Part shown: positions 1 to 7,583 of the stretch, piece by piece
Layout of the letters: every line of letters starts with the position of its first letter
How positions within the stretch are numbered: position 1 is the stretch's first letter
Assembly: GCF_947489755.1 (NCBI RefSeq)
Contig: NZ_CANLFB010000024.1
Location: forward strand, 1-59,467
Direction of reading: 5' to 3'
Length of the DNA: 59,467 nucleotides
Source: an uncultured Psychromonas sp.
GTDB taxonomy: Bacteria > Pseudomonadota > Gammaproteobacteria > Enterobacterales > Psychromonadaceae
Translations under genes and position numbers: made by a program
Notes under the pieces: model-generated
The model's input: the letters and a program-made list of their open reading frames with translations, nothing else
The model's database searches: none
What the model was told of the DNA's origin: nothing

Positions 1-252
1 GTCCAGTTTGAAACAAACACTAAAGGAAAAACTATCTCGTATACGGATAAAATGCGAGCCAAAATAGATAGCAGTCCAGGTCGAAGAGAATACAGTAAAC
101 GGCTAGGTGCCATTGAACCCGTATTTGGAAATATAACGGTAAATAAAGGCATGAATAAATTTACGCTGCGCGGCCAAGAGAAAGTGAATACGCAGTGGCA
201 GATGTACTGCCTTGTTCATAATATAGAGAAGTTAAGGAATAGTTTACATTAA
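1..252 (+). CDS. IS1182-family transposase, C-terminal fragment (cut by window edge)
   Basis: The reading frame is open from base 1 and ends at 252. The visible 83 residues resemble the C-terminal tail of IS1182-type DDE transposases: an M-R-x-K-I-D-S-x-x-G-R-R-x-Y-S-x-R segment, then E-P-V-F-G-N, then L-R-G-Q-E-K-V-x-x-Q-W and a closing H-N-I-x-K-L stretch. In this family the E of the EPVFG region is the last catalytic acid. The N-terminal part lies outside the window, so it cannot be said whether the element is whole. It borders integron-like cassettes, which fits an accessory region. Confidence 0.75.
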   Translation, partial: VQFETNTKGKTISYTDKMRAKIDSSPGRREYSKRLGAIEPVFGNITVNKGMNKFTLRGQEKVNTQWQMYCLVHNIEKLRNSLH

Positions 253-255
253 GCC

Positions 256-270
256 AAGGGCAAAGCCCTT
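256..270. terminator. Hairpin behind the transposase tail
   Basis: AAGGGC, a three-base loop and GCCCTT form a short perfect hairpin 4 bases after the stop codon. No clear T-run follows, so it may be a terminator or part of the insertion-sequence end. Confidence 0.4.
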
Positions 271-402
271 TAGCCTCAATAATACAGTCTAATTACCCTC
301 ATAAACGTCTTTACAACTCAATTTAATCAATCATTTATTGAAAATTCAATAATCTATTTGAATCTCAAGTAAATATAAAATACTGTGTTTTTATAATTAA
401 AA

Positions 403-446
403 TTCAGGCTGAGAATGAGAAATTCTACAGCCTCGTTAAATTACTA
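403..446 (+). other. Possible cassette boundary with core-like GTTAAAT
   Basis: An imperfect inverted repeat (AGGCTGAGAAT near 404-414 against ATTCTACAGCCT near 423-434) is followed at 436-442 by GTTAAAT, which fits the integron core consensus GTTRRRY. It lies 14 bases before the GTG start of the RelA/SpoT-domain gene, where a cassette join would be expected. The full attC architecture is not clear, so this is a weak call. Confidence 0.35.
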
Positions 447-456
447 GGAGAATATA

Positions 457-1470
457 GTGGCAGTCGTTCAGCCTACAACATCAAAAAAAGCAGTAATGAG
501 AGCAGGTAAAACATTAGCTGAATGTTATGAAAACCAATGTGAATTAGAAGCTGAAGCTTTAGATATCTTAAATAATTGGAGGCTGTCCCATTCATACCCG
601 CTTGAAAAAATACGCTTGCATTTAGAAAAAAATTCTAAATTAGTAGATTCTAAGGCATTGATTGGGCAAAGGATTAAACGAGTTCCTTCTATTGTCAGTA
701 AATTGCAACGCTTCTCTTCAATGCGCCTAGATAGAATGCAAGATTTAGGTGGTTGCCGAGCTGTAGTTAGTAGTGTTAGTGATGTGTATGAAGTTGTCAA
801 ACGGGTCAAAGGTTCAAGAATATTATCAGAATTTAAAAATGAAAAAGATTATATTAAAGAACCTAAACTAGGTGGTTATCGTGGTTATCACTTAATTTAT
901 ATATATAAAAATAAGAAGTATGAAAAGTTAAATGGTTTGCAAATTGAAATGCAGATTAGAACTGCAGTTCAACATAGTTGGGCTACAGCTGTAGAGGTTG
1001 TCGGGGCTTTTACTGCTCAATCGTTAAAATCTAGCCAAGGAAGTGTAGCGTGGCTAGATTTCTTTGATTTAGTTTCTAATTACTTTCAATATATTGAAGA
1101 GGGGATGAAATTCTCTAAGTCACCATCTGATTTAAAGCAGCTTGCAGATGCTGTTAATGCAATTCCTTTTATTCAAGCTTGTGTTGTAACAGCTAACCAT
1201 ATAGACAAAGAAAAACACGAATGGGCTTCATATTTTTTGATGGAATTCAATCCATCAGAAGGAAAAATTAATATTAGAAGTTATCCGACAAATTTACTTA
1301 AACAAGCTGGTGATGATTATCTTGCTGCAGAGAAAAGGTGTAAAGCCGTCATTGGTGCTGAAGCTGCACTTGTATCAACAAATGACTTAAAAAATCTTAG
1401 GATTGCATATCCAAATTATTTTGCTGACACGCGTACTTTTATGAATAATTTAGGTCGTGTCCTACGATAA
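457..1470 (+). CDS. RelA/SpoT-domain protein (alarmone synthetase-like) in an integron-type cassette
   Basis: The 337-residue protein has one RelA/SpoT synthetase-type domain at about residues 70-190. Seen motifs are R-x-x-D-L-G-G-C-R (Asp96), D-Y-I-K-E-P-K-x-G-G-Y-R-G-Y-H near 131-145, and E-M-Q-I-R-T with Glu164 followed by H173-S-W-A. These match the substrate-binding and catalytic positions of (p)ppGpp synthetases. There is no HD hydrolase domain in front and no TGS/ACT behind; the C-terminal 140 residues are not recognised. Start is GTG with AGGAG 8 bases upstream. An attC-like site follows directly. A lone synthetase in a mobile cassette could be a housekeeping-type small alarmone synthetase, a toxic one (toxSAS) or a phage-defence effector; the sequence does not decide which. 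Confidence 0.8.
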   Translation: MAVVQPTTSKKAVMRAGKTLAECYENQCELEAEALDILNNWRLSHSYPLEKIRLHLEKNSKLVDSKALIGQRIKRVPSIVSKLQRFSSMRLDRMQDLGGCRAVVSSVSDVYEVVKRVKGSRILSEFKNEKDYIKEPKLGGYRGYHLIYIYKNKKYEKLNGLQIEMQIRTAVQHSWATAVEVVGAFTAQSLKSSQGSVAWLDFFDLVSNYFQYIEEGMKFSKSPSDLKQLADAVNAIPFIQACVVTANHIDKEKHEWASYFLMEFNPSEGKINIRSYPTNLLKQAGDDYLAAEKRCKAVIGAEAALVSTNDLKNLRIAYPNYFADTRTFMNNLGRVLR

Positions 1471-1474
1471 AGTA

Positions 1475-1574
1475 ATTTAACAAGGTATTTAAAACGTTAC
1501 TAAAACAGTGGGTTAGGTTTCGTTCGCTATATATTATAACCTACTATTTTAGTCCGCTTAATGCTGCATTATGT
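1475..1574 (+). other. attC-like site 1 (integron cassette recombination site)
   Basis: Just after the stop codon stands ATTTAAC (fits RYYYAAC). Inside is a strong imperfect stem: ACTAAAACAGTGGGTTA at 1499-1515 against TAACCTACTATTTTAGT at 1537-1553. The far end is the degenerate core ATTATGT at 1568-1574. Length of about 100 bases, stem layout and position behind a single gene fit an attC. The stem sequence is shared with sites at 2327, 41866 and 48151. Confidence 0.7.
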
Positions 1575-1594
1575 CTTTAGGGAAGGTTTGCTAT

Positions 1595-2332
1595 ATGAAT
1601 TATAGATTGGTTGCTATCGAGGTGGGGGATCTACTAAAGTATGAAACTTCGGTAAATCAAATTAACCGTATTGGCCAAGCGACTCTTGGGATTAGGCAAG
1701 AATCTTTTGCGAATGGCTCTATTACTTCTGTAAGAGCACAGGCAGTGCATGATTGGATCTTATCTTTAGCCAAAAATAGAATGGAATCAACGAAAAGAAC
1801 TGAATTACTAATATCATTTTGTCGTAAAATTTGTCCTGATGAGCATATTGAGGCATTGGAAAAAATATTAGATAGTGCTGGCTTAAATTCATCAGCTGTT
1901 AATAAGGAGTTACTCTCGGAATTTATGTCTCGTTCATATCACCCAGAGATTATAAAACATGTAAAAAATTTATTTCTTCAAGGGCATTATTTTCATGCTA
2001 TTTTTGAGGTTTGTAAGGTTTATAATAAATTGGTTCAAAGTAAGTCTATTTCTCCTAAAGATGGCCAAGCATTAATGCTTGATGTTTGGGGGGCTGATAA
2101 TGGCGTACTTAAAGTAACACCATGTCAAACTGAAACAGACAAAAATACTCAGAATGGCATAAAATTTCTATCCGCAGGTTTAATGCAGGCAATACGTAAT
2201 CCCATTGCTCATGAGCCTGCAATTGATTGGCCTATAAATAAACAGGACTGTCTCGATTTACTTGGGTTTGTGTCTTATTTATTTAGACAACTTGATAGTT
2301 CAGTGTACGTAAAGGTACAAAAAGGCGTTTAA
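1595..2332 (+). CDS. TIGR02391-family protein (HEPN/Abi-like)
   Basis: This 245-residue protein has the TIGR02391 signature in its C-terminal half: H-x-x-x-A-I-F-E-V-C-K-x-x-N, a D-G-Q-A-L-M-L-D segment, and a final G-L-M-Q-A-I-R-N-P-I-A-H. The R-N-P-x-A-H motif is typical of this HEPN-like group, members of which occur in abortive-infection and cassette settings. The biochemical role is not established. Start ATG 1595 is chosen over an in-frame ATG at 1571 because AGGGAAGG lies 8 bases upstream and 1571 falls inside the attC core. It is the second cassette in the array, same strand as the RelA/SpoT-like gene, with attC-like sites on both sides. Confidence 0.7.
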   Translation: MNYRLVAIEVGDLLKYETSVNQINRIGQATLGIRQESFANGSITSVRAQAVHDWILSLAKNRMESTKRTELLISFCRKICPDEHIEALEKILDSAGLNSSAVNKELLSEFMSRSYHPEIIKHVKNLFLQGHYFHAIFEVCKVYNKLVQSKSISPKDGQALMLDVWGADNGVLKVTPCQTETDKNTQNGIKFLSAGLMQAIRNPIAHEPAIDWPINKQDCLDLLGFVSYLFRQLDSSVYVKVQKGV

Positions 2333-2409
2333 ACGTAATAAAAGCAGTTGGTTACGCTTAGCTACATATTATAACCCACAGTTTTATCCGTTTAACGCGG
2401 AGTTGAGAC
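2327..2409 (+). other. attC-like site 2
   Basis: It overlaps the stop codon of the TIGR02391-family gene. TTTAAAC is the inverse-core-like start; the inner stem pairs ATAAAAGCAGTTGGTTA with TAACCCACAGTTTTAT; the end is GTTGAGA near 2402. It is a diverged sister of site 1, with the same spacing between stem arms. Confidence 0.65.
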
Positions 2410-2723
2410 TGTAGAACTTACCTATAAAGGTTGTTAAAAGTTCAAGGCATCCATAAAATTTAATCAACGTTTATACTTTACTAATAACGACTTAAAATAA
2501 CCTGAAGTTAAATTCTTAACCTTCTTAACCTTCTTAACCCTTCGTGTCTTCGTGGTTAATCCGCTTTTGACCTTAAAAATAAAGCAACCACGAAGCGCTT
2601 CGCTTCACGAAGAACACGAAGGAAACCAACAAAAAAAAGGAAAAGAACGAGGTTAAGACTTATCTTTTGTATTTTTCAACACAACAGTTATTAATGATTA
2701 GATAGCGTTTTTATTTCGCTAAT
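2410..2723. repeat. Non-coding stretch with a triple short repeat and a CTTCGTGG-type inverted repeat
   Basis: No gene is seen. TTCTTAACC occurs three times in tandem at 2513-2539. A long imperfect inverted repeat follows: CCTTCGTGTCTTCGTGGTT at 2539-2557 against AACCACGAAG at 2586-2595 and CACGAAGAACACGAAGG at 2606-2622. Such CACGAAG palindromes are common dispersed intergenic repeats in marine gammaproteobacteria. Any function is unknown. Confidence 0.6.
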
Positions 2724-2938
2724 AAAAAAGGCTTCAAGGTCGAATGTAAACGACAATGAAGCCAACAGAAAAAGGGCGTATAAATATTTATTTAACTAAT
2801 TTTTTCATGCCTGTTAGCATTTTTCCTGCAGTGTCGTAATGGCCACCTTCCCACAGTTGATCATTTAAAAACTCACCAAAGTAGAAACCGTCATAACCTG
2901 TCGATTGAATAGCATCAATCCATTATTGTCGTAGGATT
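2724..2938 (-). pseudogene. Partial copy of the 3' end of the IolI-like gene, with its terminator
   Basis: Bases 2724-2938 repeat 3986-4200 without any gap (offset 1262) and with only scattered substitutions. The copied part is the terminator hairpin and about the last 50 codons of the TIM-barrel gene at 4050-4877, on the same strand. The copy has no start and ends abruptly at 2938. The two copies flank the RES/Xre pair. Confidence 0.9.
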
Positions 2939-2997
2939 GTATTTATTAACTCACTTATTATTTGTGAATCTCAGGATTTTTCTATTAAACTTGCCAT

Positions 2998-3037
2998 TAT
3001 TATATCAACTGATATGATTAATTTATATCAATTGAGA
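2998..3037 (+). promoter_or_regulatory. Probable operator/promoter of the Xre-RES pair
   Basis: TTATATCAACTGA and TTATATCAATTGA form a direct repeat 25 bases apart. Between them TGATAT and ATATCA form an inverted pair. They lie immediately before the antitoxin's GAGAGG ribosome site. Self-repression by the Xre-type antitoxin is the usual arrangement in this family and is inferred here. Confidence 0.5.
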
Positions 3038-3044
3038 GGTTTCT

Positions 3045-3494
3045 ATGGAAATTACAATTAAAGGTAGAGAATTCAAACCGAGTAAACCTAATGGGTATTG
3101 GCGTAAAGTAGGTATTCCTTCGCGGGGTACTGGTTTATATGAAGCGCTTAATAAAGGATTGCCTTATGATGTCTATTCTAATTTAGTTAGCGTGACTGGT
3201 TTAGAGAGAAAGCAAGTATCAAGCGCTGCTCGTATCCCCAGTGCATCATTAGCTCGTAGAGCAATATCAGGTCGTTTTTCTAAAGATGAAAGTGACCGTT
3301 TATTTCGATTCGCTGAAGTGTTTAAGGCCGCTCTTGAGTTATTTGAGCAAGATGCTGGGGCTGCTAGAGAATGGTTAAATAGTCCAGTCAAAGGTTTGGG
3401 GAATAAAAAGCCGATTAATATGTTAAAAACAGGAGCAGAAACAGCTGCCGTTCTAACTCTTATTAACAGAGCTGAGCACGGCGTCTTTTCATGA
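3045..3494 (+). CDS. Xre/ParS/MbcA-type antitoxin (DUF2384) of a RES toxin
   Basis: The 149-residue protein fits antitoxins that pair with RES toxins. A helix-turn-helix-like N-terminal half contains S-N-L-V-S-V-T-G-L and I-P-x-A-S-L-A-R-R. The C-terminal DUF2384 region includes F-S-K-D-E-S-D-R-L-F-R-F-A-x-V-F, A-x-E-W-L-N-S-P-V-K-G-L-G and a final N-M-L-K-T-x-x-G. GAGAGG gives the ribosome site. It overlaps the toxin by ATGA, so the two genes are translationally coupled. It should neutralise the RES protein and bind its own promoter. Confidence 0.85.
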   Translation: MEITIKGREFKPSKPNGYWRKVGIPSRGTGLYEALNKGLPYDVYSNLVSVTGLERKQVSSAARIPSASLARRAISGRFSKDESDRLFRFAEVFKAALELFEQDAGAAREWLNSPVKGLGNKKPINMLKTGAETAAVLTLINRAEHGVFS

Positions 3495-3955
3495 TTACTA
3501 CCTATCGAATAGTTAAGAAAAAATGGTCTAGTACTGCCTTTGATGGAGAAGGCGCTCGATTAAATGGTGGTCGATGGAATAGTGTAGGTAAGTCCTGTTT
3601 GTATTTAGCAGGATCAGAGTCTCTGGCAATATTAGAGGTTTTGGTTCATTTGAATAATACGCAAATCATTAATGATTACGAATTGTATGTTGTTGAAATT
3701 CAAGATGAAGATATTATGTTTTTAAATGAACATAATTTGCCTGATAATTGGCGTGAAGATCCCGCTCCACAAGAAACCGCTGAAATTGGCGATGACTGGC
3801 TATCTAGTCATCGTAGTGTTGCGTTGTCTATCCCTTCTACGATTGCAATAAGAGAGATGAACTACATCATTAATATTAACCATCCAAAGTTTAAAGAAAT
3901 ATTGAAAACAGCCACTAAGTTGGAGTTTTCAATGGACTTAAGGTTAGTTAAATAA
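3491..3955 (+). CDS. RES-domain toxin (NAD+-degrading family)
   Basis: The 154-residue protein has the RES family layout: Y-R at residues 5-6; G-G-R-W-N-S-x-G-x-x-x-L-Y-L-A-x-S near 27-43 followed by A-I-L-E-V-L-V-H with the expected acidic residue; and a late R-S-V-A-L-S-I-P-S segment with the serine. In characterised members the conserved Arg, Glu and Ser support NAD+ breakdown. It starts inside the antitoxin stop (4-base overlap). Length is normal, so the module looks intact. It sits between the partial copy and the intact IolI-like gene, so it is a likely insertion. Confidence 0.85.
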   Translation: MITTYRIVKKKWSSTAFDGEGARLNGGRWNSVGKSCLYLAGSESLAILEVLVHLNNTQIINDYELYVVEIQDEDIMFLNEHNLPDNWREDPAPQETAEIGDDWLSSHRSVALSIPSTIAIREMNYIININHPKFKEILKTATKLEFSMDLRLVK

Positions 3956-3984
3956 ATAGACTTTTATTACTTGAATTCAGCCTA

Positions 3985-4025
3985 TAAAAAAGGCTTCAAG
4001 GTCGAAGGTAAACGACAATGAAGCC
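3985..4025 (-). terminator. Terminator of the IolI-like gene
   Basis: Read on the minus strand, GGCTTCA and TGAAGCC pair around a 20-base loop and a T-run follows, about 25 bases after the stop codon at 4050. The same structure is copied at 2723-2763. Confidence 0.75.
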
Positions 4026-4049
4026 AACAGGGAAAGGGTGTATAAATAT

Positions 4050-4877
4050 TTATTTAACTAATTTTTTCATGCCTGCTAGCATTTTTTCTGCGGTGTCATA
4101 ATGGTCGCCTTCCCACAGTTGATCATTTAAAAACTCACCAGAGTAGAAACCGTCATAACCTGTTGATTGAATAGCATCAATCCATTCTTGTAGTGGGATT
4201 TCGCCTTCGCCAATCAAATAACCGCGTAGCTCTTTTTCATCAACCCATGGTTGGTTTACACCCGGTCGCAGACCATCGGAAATATGTATGTTGTAAATAA
4301 GCTCTTTATCGACTTTGGCAACTTGATCTAAGGTCGCACCTCGGCAAGACCATAGGTGCCAGGTATCTAAAACAAATCCAAAGTTATCGCGACCGACGGC
4401 ATCATGTAATCTGAAATAGTCATCTAATTTTGCAATAGGTGTCCATGCTGCGCCTTCGAATTGGAAACGAATATTATGCTCTTTACCTATGTCTGCTATG
4501 TGCGCAATATTTTGTGCGGTAATTTTGATGTTATCTTCAACTGACAGGCCATTCAGTGCTTCAAATGAGTTAACTTGAATCGTTGGCGCGCCAATGTCAT
4601 GTGCAAATTGACATAAGGTTTCAACTTCCTTAAATACGGCTTGTTGAGTGGCTTTATCGGGTGCTTCAACGCGCCCAACGATATCAATGGCTGAAGGTTT
4701 AATACCGGCATTATCCAATCTTCTTTTTAAGTCCGTACTGGTAAAGCCTGCATTAATATATCGCCATAATTTTTCAGTGTGAATTTCTAGTCCTTGGTAG
4801 CCAGTTTCTTCTGCAAGGCGAATGTCACTGACCACGTTGTTATATAAAGAGCACATGCCGTGTAATGCAAATTTCAT
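4050..4877 (-). CDS. Sugar phosphate isomerase/epimerase family protein, IolI-like (inosose isomerase candidate)
   Basis: The 275-residue TIM barrel belongs to the AP-endonuclease-2 family. Metal-site motifs are visible: G-L-E-I-H-T early, Q-F-E-G in the middle, L-D-T-W-H-L-W, H-I-S-D and S-G-E-F near the end. These are the usual Glu/Asp/His ligands of IolI, IolE and related isomerases. It lies just downstream of iolG on the same strand (about 120 bases apart), which supports a role in inositol use such as interconversion of keto-inositols. The substrate is inferred from the neighbourhood. A terminator follows. Part of its 3' end is duplicated at 2724-2938. Confidence 0.7.
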   Translation of the reverse strand: MKFALHGMCSLYNNVVSDIRLAEETGYQGLEIHTEKLWRYINAGFTSTDLKRRLDNAGIKPSAIDIVGRVEAPDKATQQAVFKEVETLCQFAHDIGAPTIQVNSFEALNGLSVEDNIKITAQNIAHIADIGKEHNIRFQFEGAAWTPIAKLDDYFRLHDAVGRDNFGFVLDTWHLWSCRGATLDQVAKVDKELIYNIHISDGLRPGVNQPWVDEKELRGYLIGEGEIPLQEWIDAIQSTGYDGFYSGEFLNDQLWEGDHYDTAEKMLAGMKKLVK

Positions 4878-4998
4878 AAAATCACCAAAATTACTTAACT
4901 TGAATTCAAGTTGTCTTTTTAATTTATATAAGAAAATAAAGTATTAATGCTTATTTTCTTAAGGTTGAGTTGACTGACAGTATTGAATAACCTTGAGG

Positions 4999-5982
4999 TT
5001 ATAATTTAACTGTTTTATTGGTTGTTAATGACATTAAAGCAGCATCGGCTAATGCTAATGCTCGTTCTCCATCAATACCGGGAGATAAAGATTTAGCACC
5101 GCCTAGTACTTCAACAAAGTGATTCCATTCATTTTTATAAGCGCCTGCGTAACGTTGTAAAAAGAAGTATTCAGGGTTGGCTTCTACCGCGCCTTGATCA
5201 CCGAATTGTTTCACGGAGTTTTCAGTAATATTACCTGCGGTTAACATGCCGTTGCTACCATGTACTTCTATGCGTTGGTCGTAACCGTAGCCTGAACGTC
5301 GACTATTATTGATGGTGGCAATCGCGCCTGATTCAAAGGTTAAAACAATGACTGAAGTATCAATATCACCTGCCTTTCCTATTTCAGGATCGACCATGCA
5401 ACTGCCATAGGCTTTGATACTTGTTGGCTCAGCATTCATTAAATAACGCACCATATCAAAGTCATGAATAGTCATATCTCTGTACATACCACCTGATGTT
5501 TTTGCGTATTCCGCTGGTGGCGCGGCAGGATCGCGTGACGTCACGATTAATGATTCAACTTGTCCGATAGCTTTATCATTTAAACGTGCTTTTAACTCAT
5601 TAAAGTGCGCGTCATAGCGGCGGTTAAAACCAATAAATAGAATAGAGTTATTAGCGTCGACTATTTTTAAGCAGTCTCGAACTTTAGCTAAATCAAGGTC
5701 GATAGGCTTTTCACAGAAAATAGCTTTACCGTGTTGGGCTGCTAATTCAATTAGGTTAACGTGGGTATCTGTTGCTGAGCAGATGCAAACTGCATGTACA
5801 TTTGGATCAGCCATTGCTTCTTCAGTGGTTTGAATTTTGGCATCATACTTTTCTGATAACTCTTCACGTCCCTCAACATAAGGGTCAATCACCGAATACA
5901 CGTTTGTTTGTGCATGGTCATGGATATTTTGTCCATGAATACGGCCAATTCTTCCAACTCCAAATAGTGCAATATTAAACAT
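4999..5982 (-). CDS. iolG: Inositol 2-dehydrogenase
   Basis: This 327-residue Gfo/Idh/MocA oxidoreductase would oxidise myo-inositol to scyllo-inosose with NAD+, the first step of the Iol path. The N-terminal Rossmann motif G-V-G-R-I-G-R-I-H is at residues 8-16. The C-E-K-P motif gives Lys92. Asp169 and His173 in G-G-M-Y-R-D-M-T-I-H complete the Lys/Asp/His set known from IolG, with the same 4-residue spacing. AAGGA precedes the ATG. It is divergent from iolE, and the 600-base gap holds two palindromes fit for the RpiR-type regulator. Confidence 0.9.
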   Translation of the reverse strand: MFNIALFGVGRIGRIHGQNIHDHAQTNVYSVIDPYVEGREELSEKYDAKIQTTEEAMADPNVHAVCICSATDTHVNLIELAAQHGKAIFCEKPIDLDLAKVRDCLKIVDANNSILFIGFNRRYDAHFNELKARLNDKAIGQVESLIVTSRDPAAPPAEYAKTSGGMYRDMTIHDFDMVRYLMNAEPTSIKAYGSCMVDPEIGKAGDIDTSVIVLTFESGAIATINNSRRSGYGYDQRIEVHGSNGMLTAGNITENSVKQFGDQGAVEANPEYFFLQRYAGAYKNEWNHFVEVLGGAKSLSPGIDGERALALADAALMSLTTNKTVKL

Positions 5983-6184
5983 ACTGTTTTCCTTAAAGTG
6001 TCATGTTCTGTCAATTTTTTAGTCGTATTTTAAGTTAATGCACTTTTCAATACTCTCCTACACCGGGAGTTTTTATTGATAATGCAGGTACTTAGCTTTG
6101 CCCATTTTAACCCGCTCTACTGAGGTGAAGATTTATGGCATTTAAAAGATAAAAAATACCCTTTCTTTATACGTATTAAGTAAA

Positions 6185-6210
6185 ATGAAAAATAGAAAAA
6201 TATTTTTCAT
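6185..6210. promoter_or_regulatory. Candidate RpiR/IolR operator 1
   Basis: ATGAAAAATA (6185-6194) and TATTTTTCAT (6201-6210) are perfect inverted arms. A second register, GAAAAATATTTTTC at 6195-6208, is itself a perfect palindrome. It fits the AGAAAA/TGAAAA-N4-TTTTCA pattern found at the other iol promoters. Confidence 0.55.
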
Positions 6211-6448
6211 TTTTATGGTTTGTTTGATGATATTGTTTATTTTATGAAACCGCTATTGCTTTGTTATTTATTTTTATTGAAACGTTAACCATATCACGGA
6301 GGATGCGGTAAATTATTGGTTTTAACTTTAAGTTATTGTTTTTTATTGGTTTAGTTTTTGTCTTTATTTTGCGTAAGCTTTTTTATTTCATCTTAAAATG
6401 AGAGGTCAATAAAATTTTTTCAAAAAAAATTGATAAAGCGCCAATTAT

Positions 6449-6470
6449 GAATGAAAAAATATTTTCATTC
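6449..6470. promoter_or_regulatory. Candidate RpiR/IolR operator 2 (iolE side)
   Basis: GAATGAAAA (6449-6457) and TTTTCATTC (6462-6470) are perfect inverted 9-base arms around AATA. The site lies about 110 bases before the iolE start, where a promoter is expected. Confidence 0.6.
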
Positions 6471-6581
6471 TGATTTGTTTGACGTATATTCGATTTGTCT
6501 GGCGGCAAGTCAATACTCATTAGGATTTAAAACTTGCACGTTAAATTAAACTTAGTAATCACAATTAATCCGGAGATAAGT

Positions 6582-7475
6582 ATGAGTAAAGTGCAATATG
6601 GTATTAGCCCGTTAACTTGGACCAATGATGATATGCCAGAGCTAGGCGGGGATATCCCACTAGAAACGTGTTTAAGTGAAATGGCTGAAGCAGGTTTTAC
6701 AGGTACAGAGCTAGGTACTAAATATCCAAGAGAGCCTGAAGTCTTAGTGCCTTTACTTAAACGTCACGGTTTAGTCTTAGCGTCAGGTTGGTTCAGCGGT
6801 AATTTAATGACCAATACGGCTGAGCAAGAAATTGAAGCAATGCAAACGCACATTAAATTACTAAAAGCTGCAGGTTGTAAAGCCATGGTATATGGCGAAG
6901 TAAGTAATTCAGTGCATGGTGATATTGCCATTCCAGTCTCTAAGCGTGTCATTTTAAATGCTGAGCAATGGGCTGAGTACGGTAGAAAAATCACTATTGT
7001 TGCAGACCACTTATTAAATGAACACGGCATTAAACTTTCATTTCATCACCACGTTGGAACGATTTGTGAAACAGAAGCAGACATCGATACATTAATGGAA
7101 GCCACTGGACCTTCGGTATTTTTAACGCTGGATACTGGCCACATTACATATGGTGGCGGTAACCCTGTCAACATTATCAATCGTTGGGGTGATCGTATCG
7201 GGCATATGCACTTTAAAGACCTTCGTCTAGAAGTTATGAAAGCCTCACGCGCAGCTGATAAATCGTTCTTAAATGCGGTATTAGATGGTGTATTCACTGT
7301 ACCTGGTACAGGGGATGTTAATTATGATGATGTTTTCACTGCATTAAAAGCGCGTGATTATGAAGGTTGGTTGTTGGTGGAGGCTGAGCAAGATCCTGCA
7401 AAAGCTAATCCGTTAGAGTTCGCTAAAACGGCTTATAAAAATATCTCAGGTTATGCAGAGAAGTTTGGTTTGTAA
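6582..7475 (+). CDS. iolE: myo-Inosose-2 dehydratase
   Basis: The 297-residue TIM-barrel protein would dehydrate scyllo-inosose to the trihydroxycyclohexane-dione used by IolD. Family marks are Y-G-I-S-P-L-T-W-T-N-D-D-M-P-E-L-G-G at the start, E-A-G-F-T-G-T-E-L-G, S-F-H-H-H-V-G-T in the middle, L-T-L-D-T-G-H, H-M-H-F-K-D and L-V-E-A-E-Q-D near the end. Glu, Asp and His of these motifs form the metal site. ATG 6582 is preferred over in-frame codons further upstream because GGAGATAAG stands right before it and the family N-terminus begins there. It opens the plus-strand iol operon. Confidence 0.92.
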   Translation: MSKVQYGISPLTWTNDDMPELGGDIPLETCLSEMAEAGFTGTELGTKYPREPEVLVPLLKRHGLVLASGWFSGNLMTNTAEQEIEAMQTHIKLLKAAGCKAMVYGEVSNSVHGDIAIPVSKRVILNAEQWAEYGRKITIVADHLLNEHGIKLSFHHHVGTICETEADIDTLMEATGPSVFLTLDTGHITYGGGNPVNIINRWGDRIGHMHFKDLRLEVMKASRAADKSFLNAVLDGVFTVPGTGDVNYDDVFTALKARDYEGWLLVEAEQDPAKANPLEFAKTAYKNISGYAEKFGL

Positions 7476-7583
7476 TGAGCTAAATGTGGTGTTTCTAGTA
7501 AGAAGTTAGCGCTGAACGGTTTAATTTTTAATATTTCATTGTTTCGCGCTTAATTTTTATCATTTAGTAGATGTGAGAGCAAA

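Larger units (their letters stand above)
5983..6581. promoter_or_regulatory. Divergent iolG/iolE promoter region
   Basis: About 600 AT-rich bases without a gene separate iolG (minus) and iolE (plus). Two strong palindromes at 6185-6210 and 6449-6470 are listed separately. A weaker ACTC...GAGT hairpin with a T-run occurs near 6053-6077. No coding sequence is seen. Confidence 0.7.
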
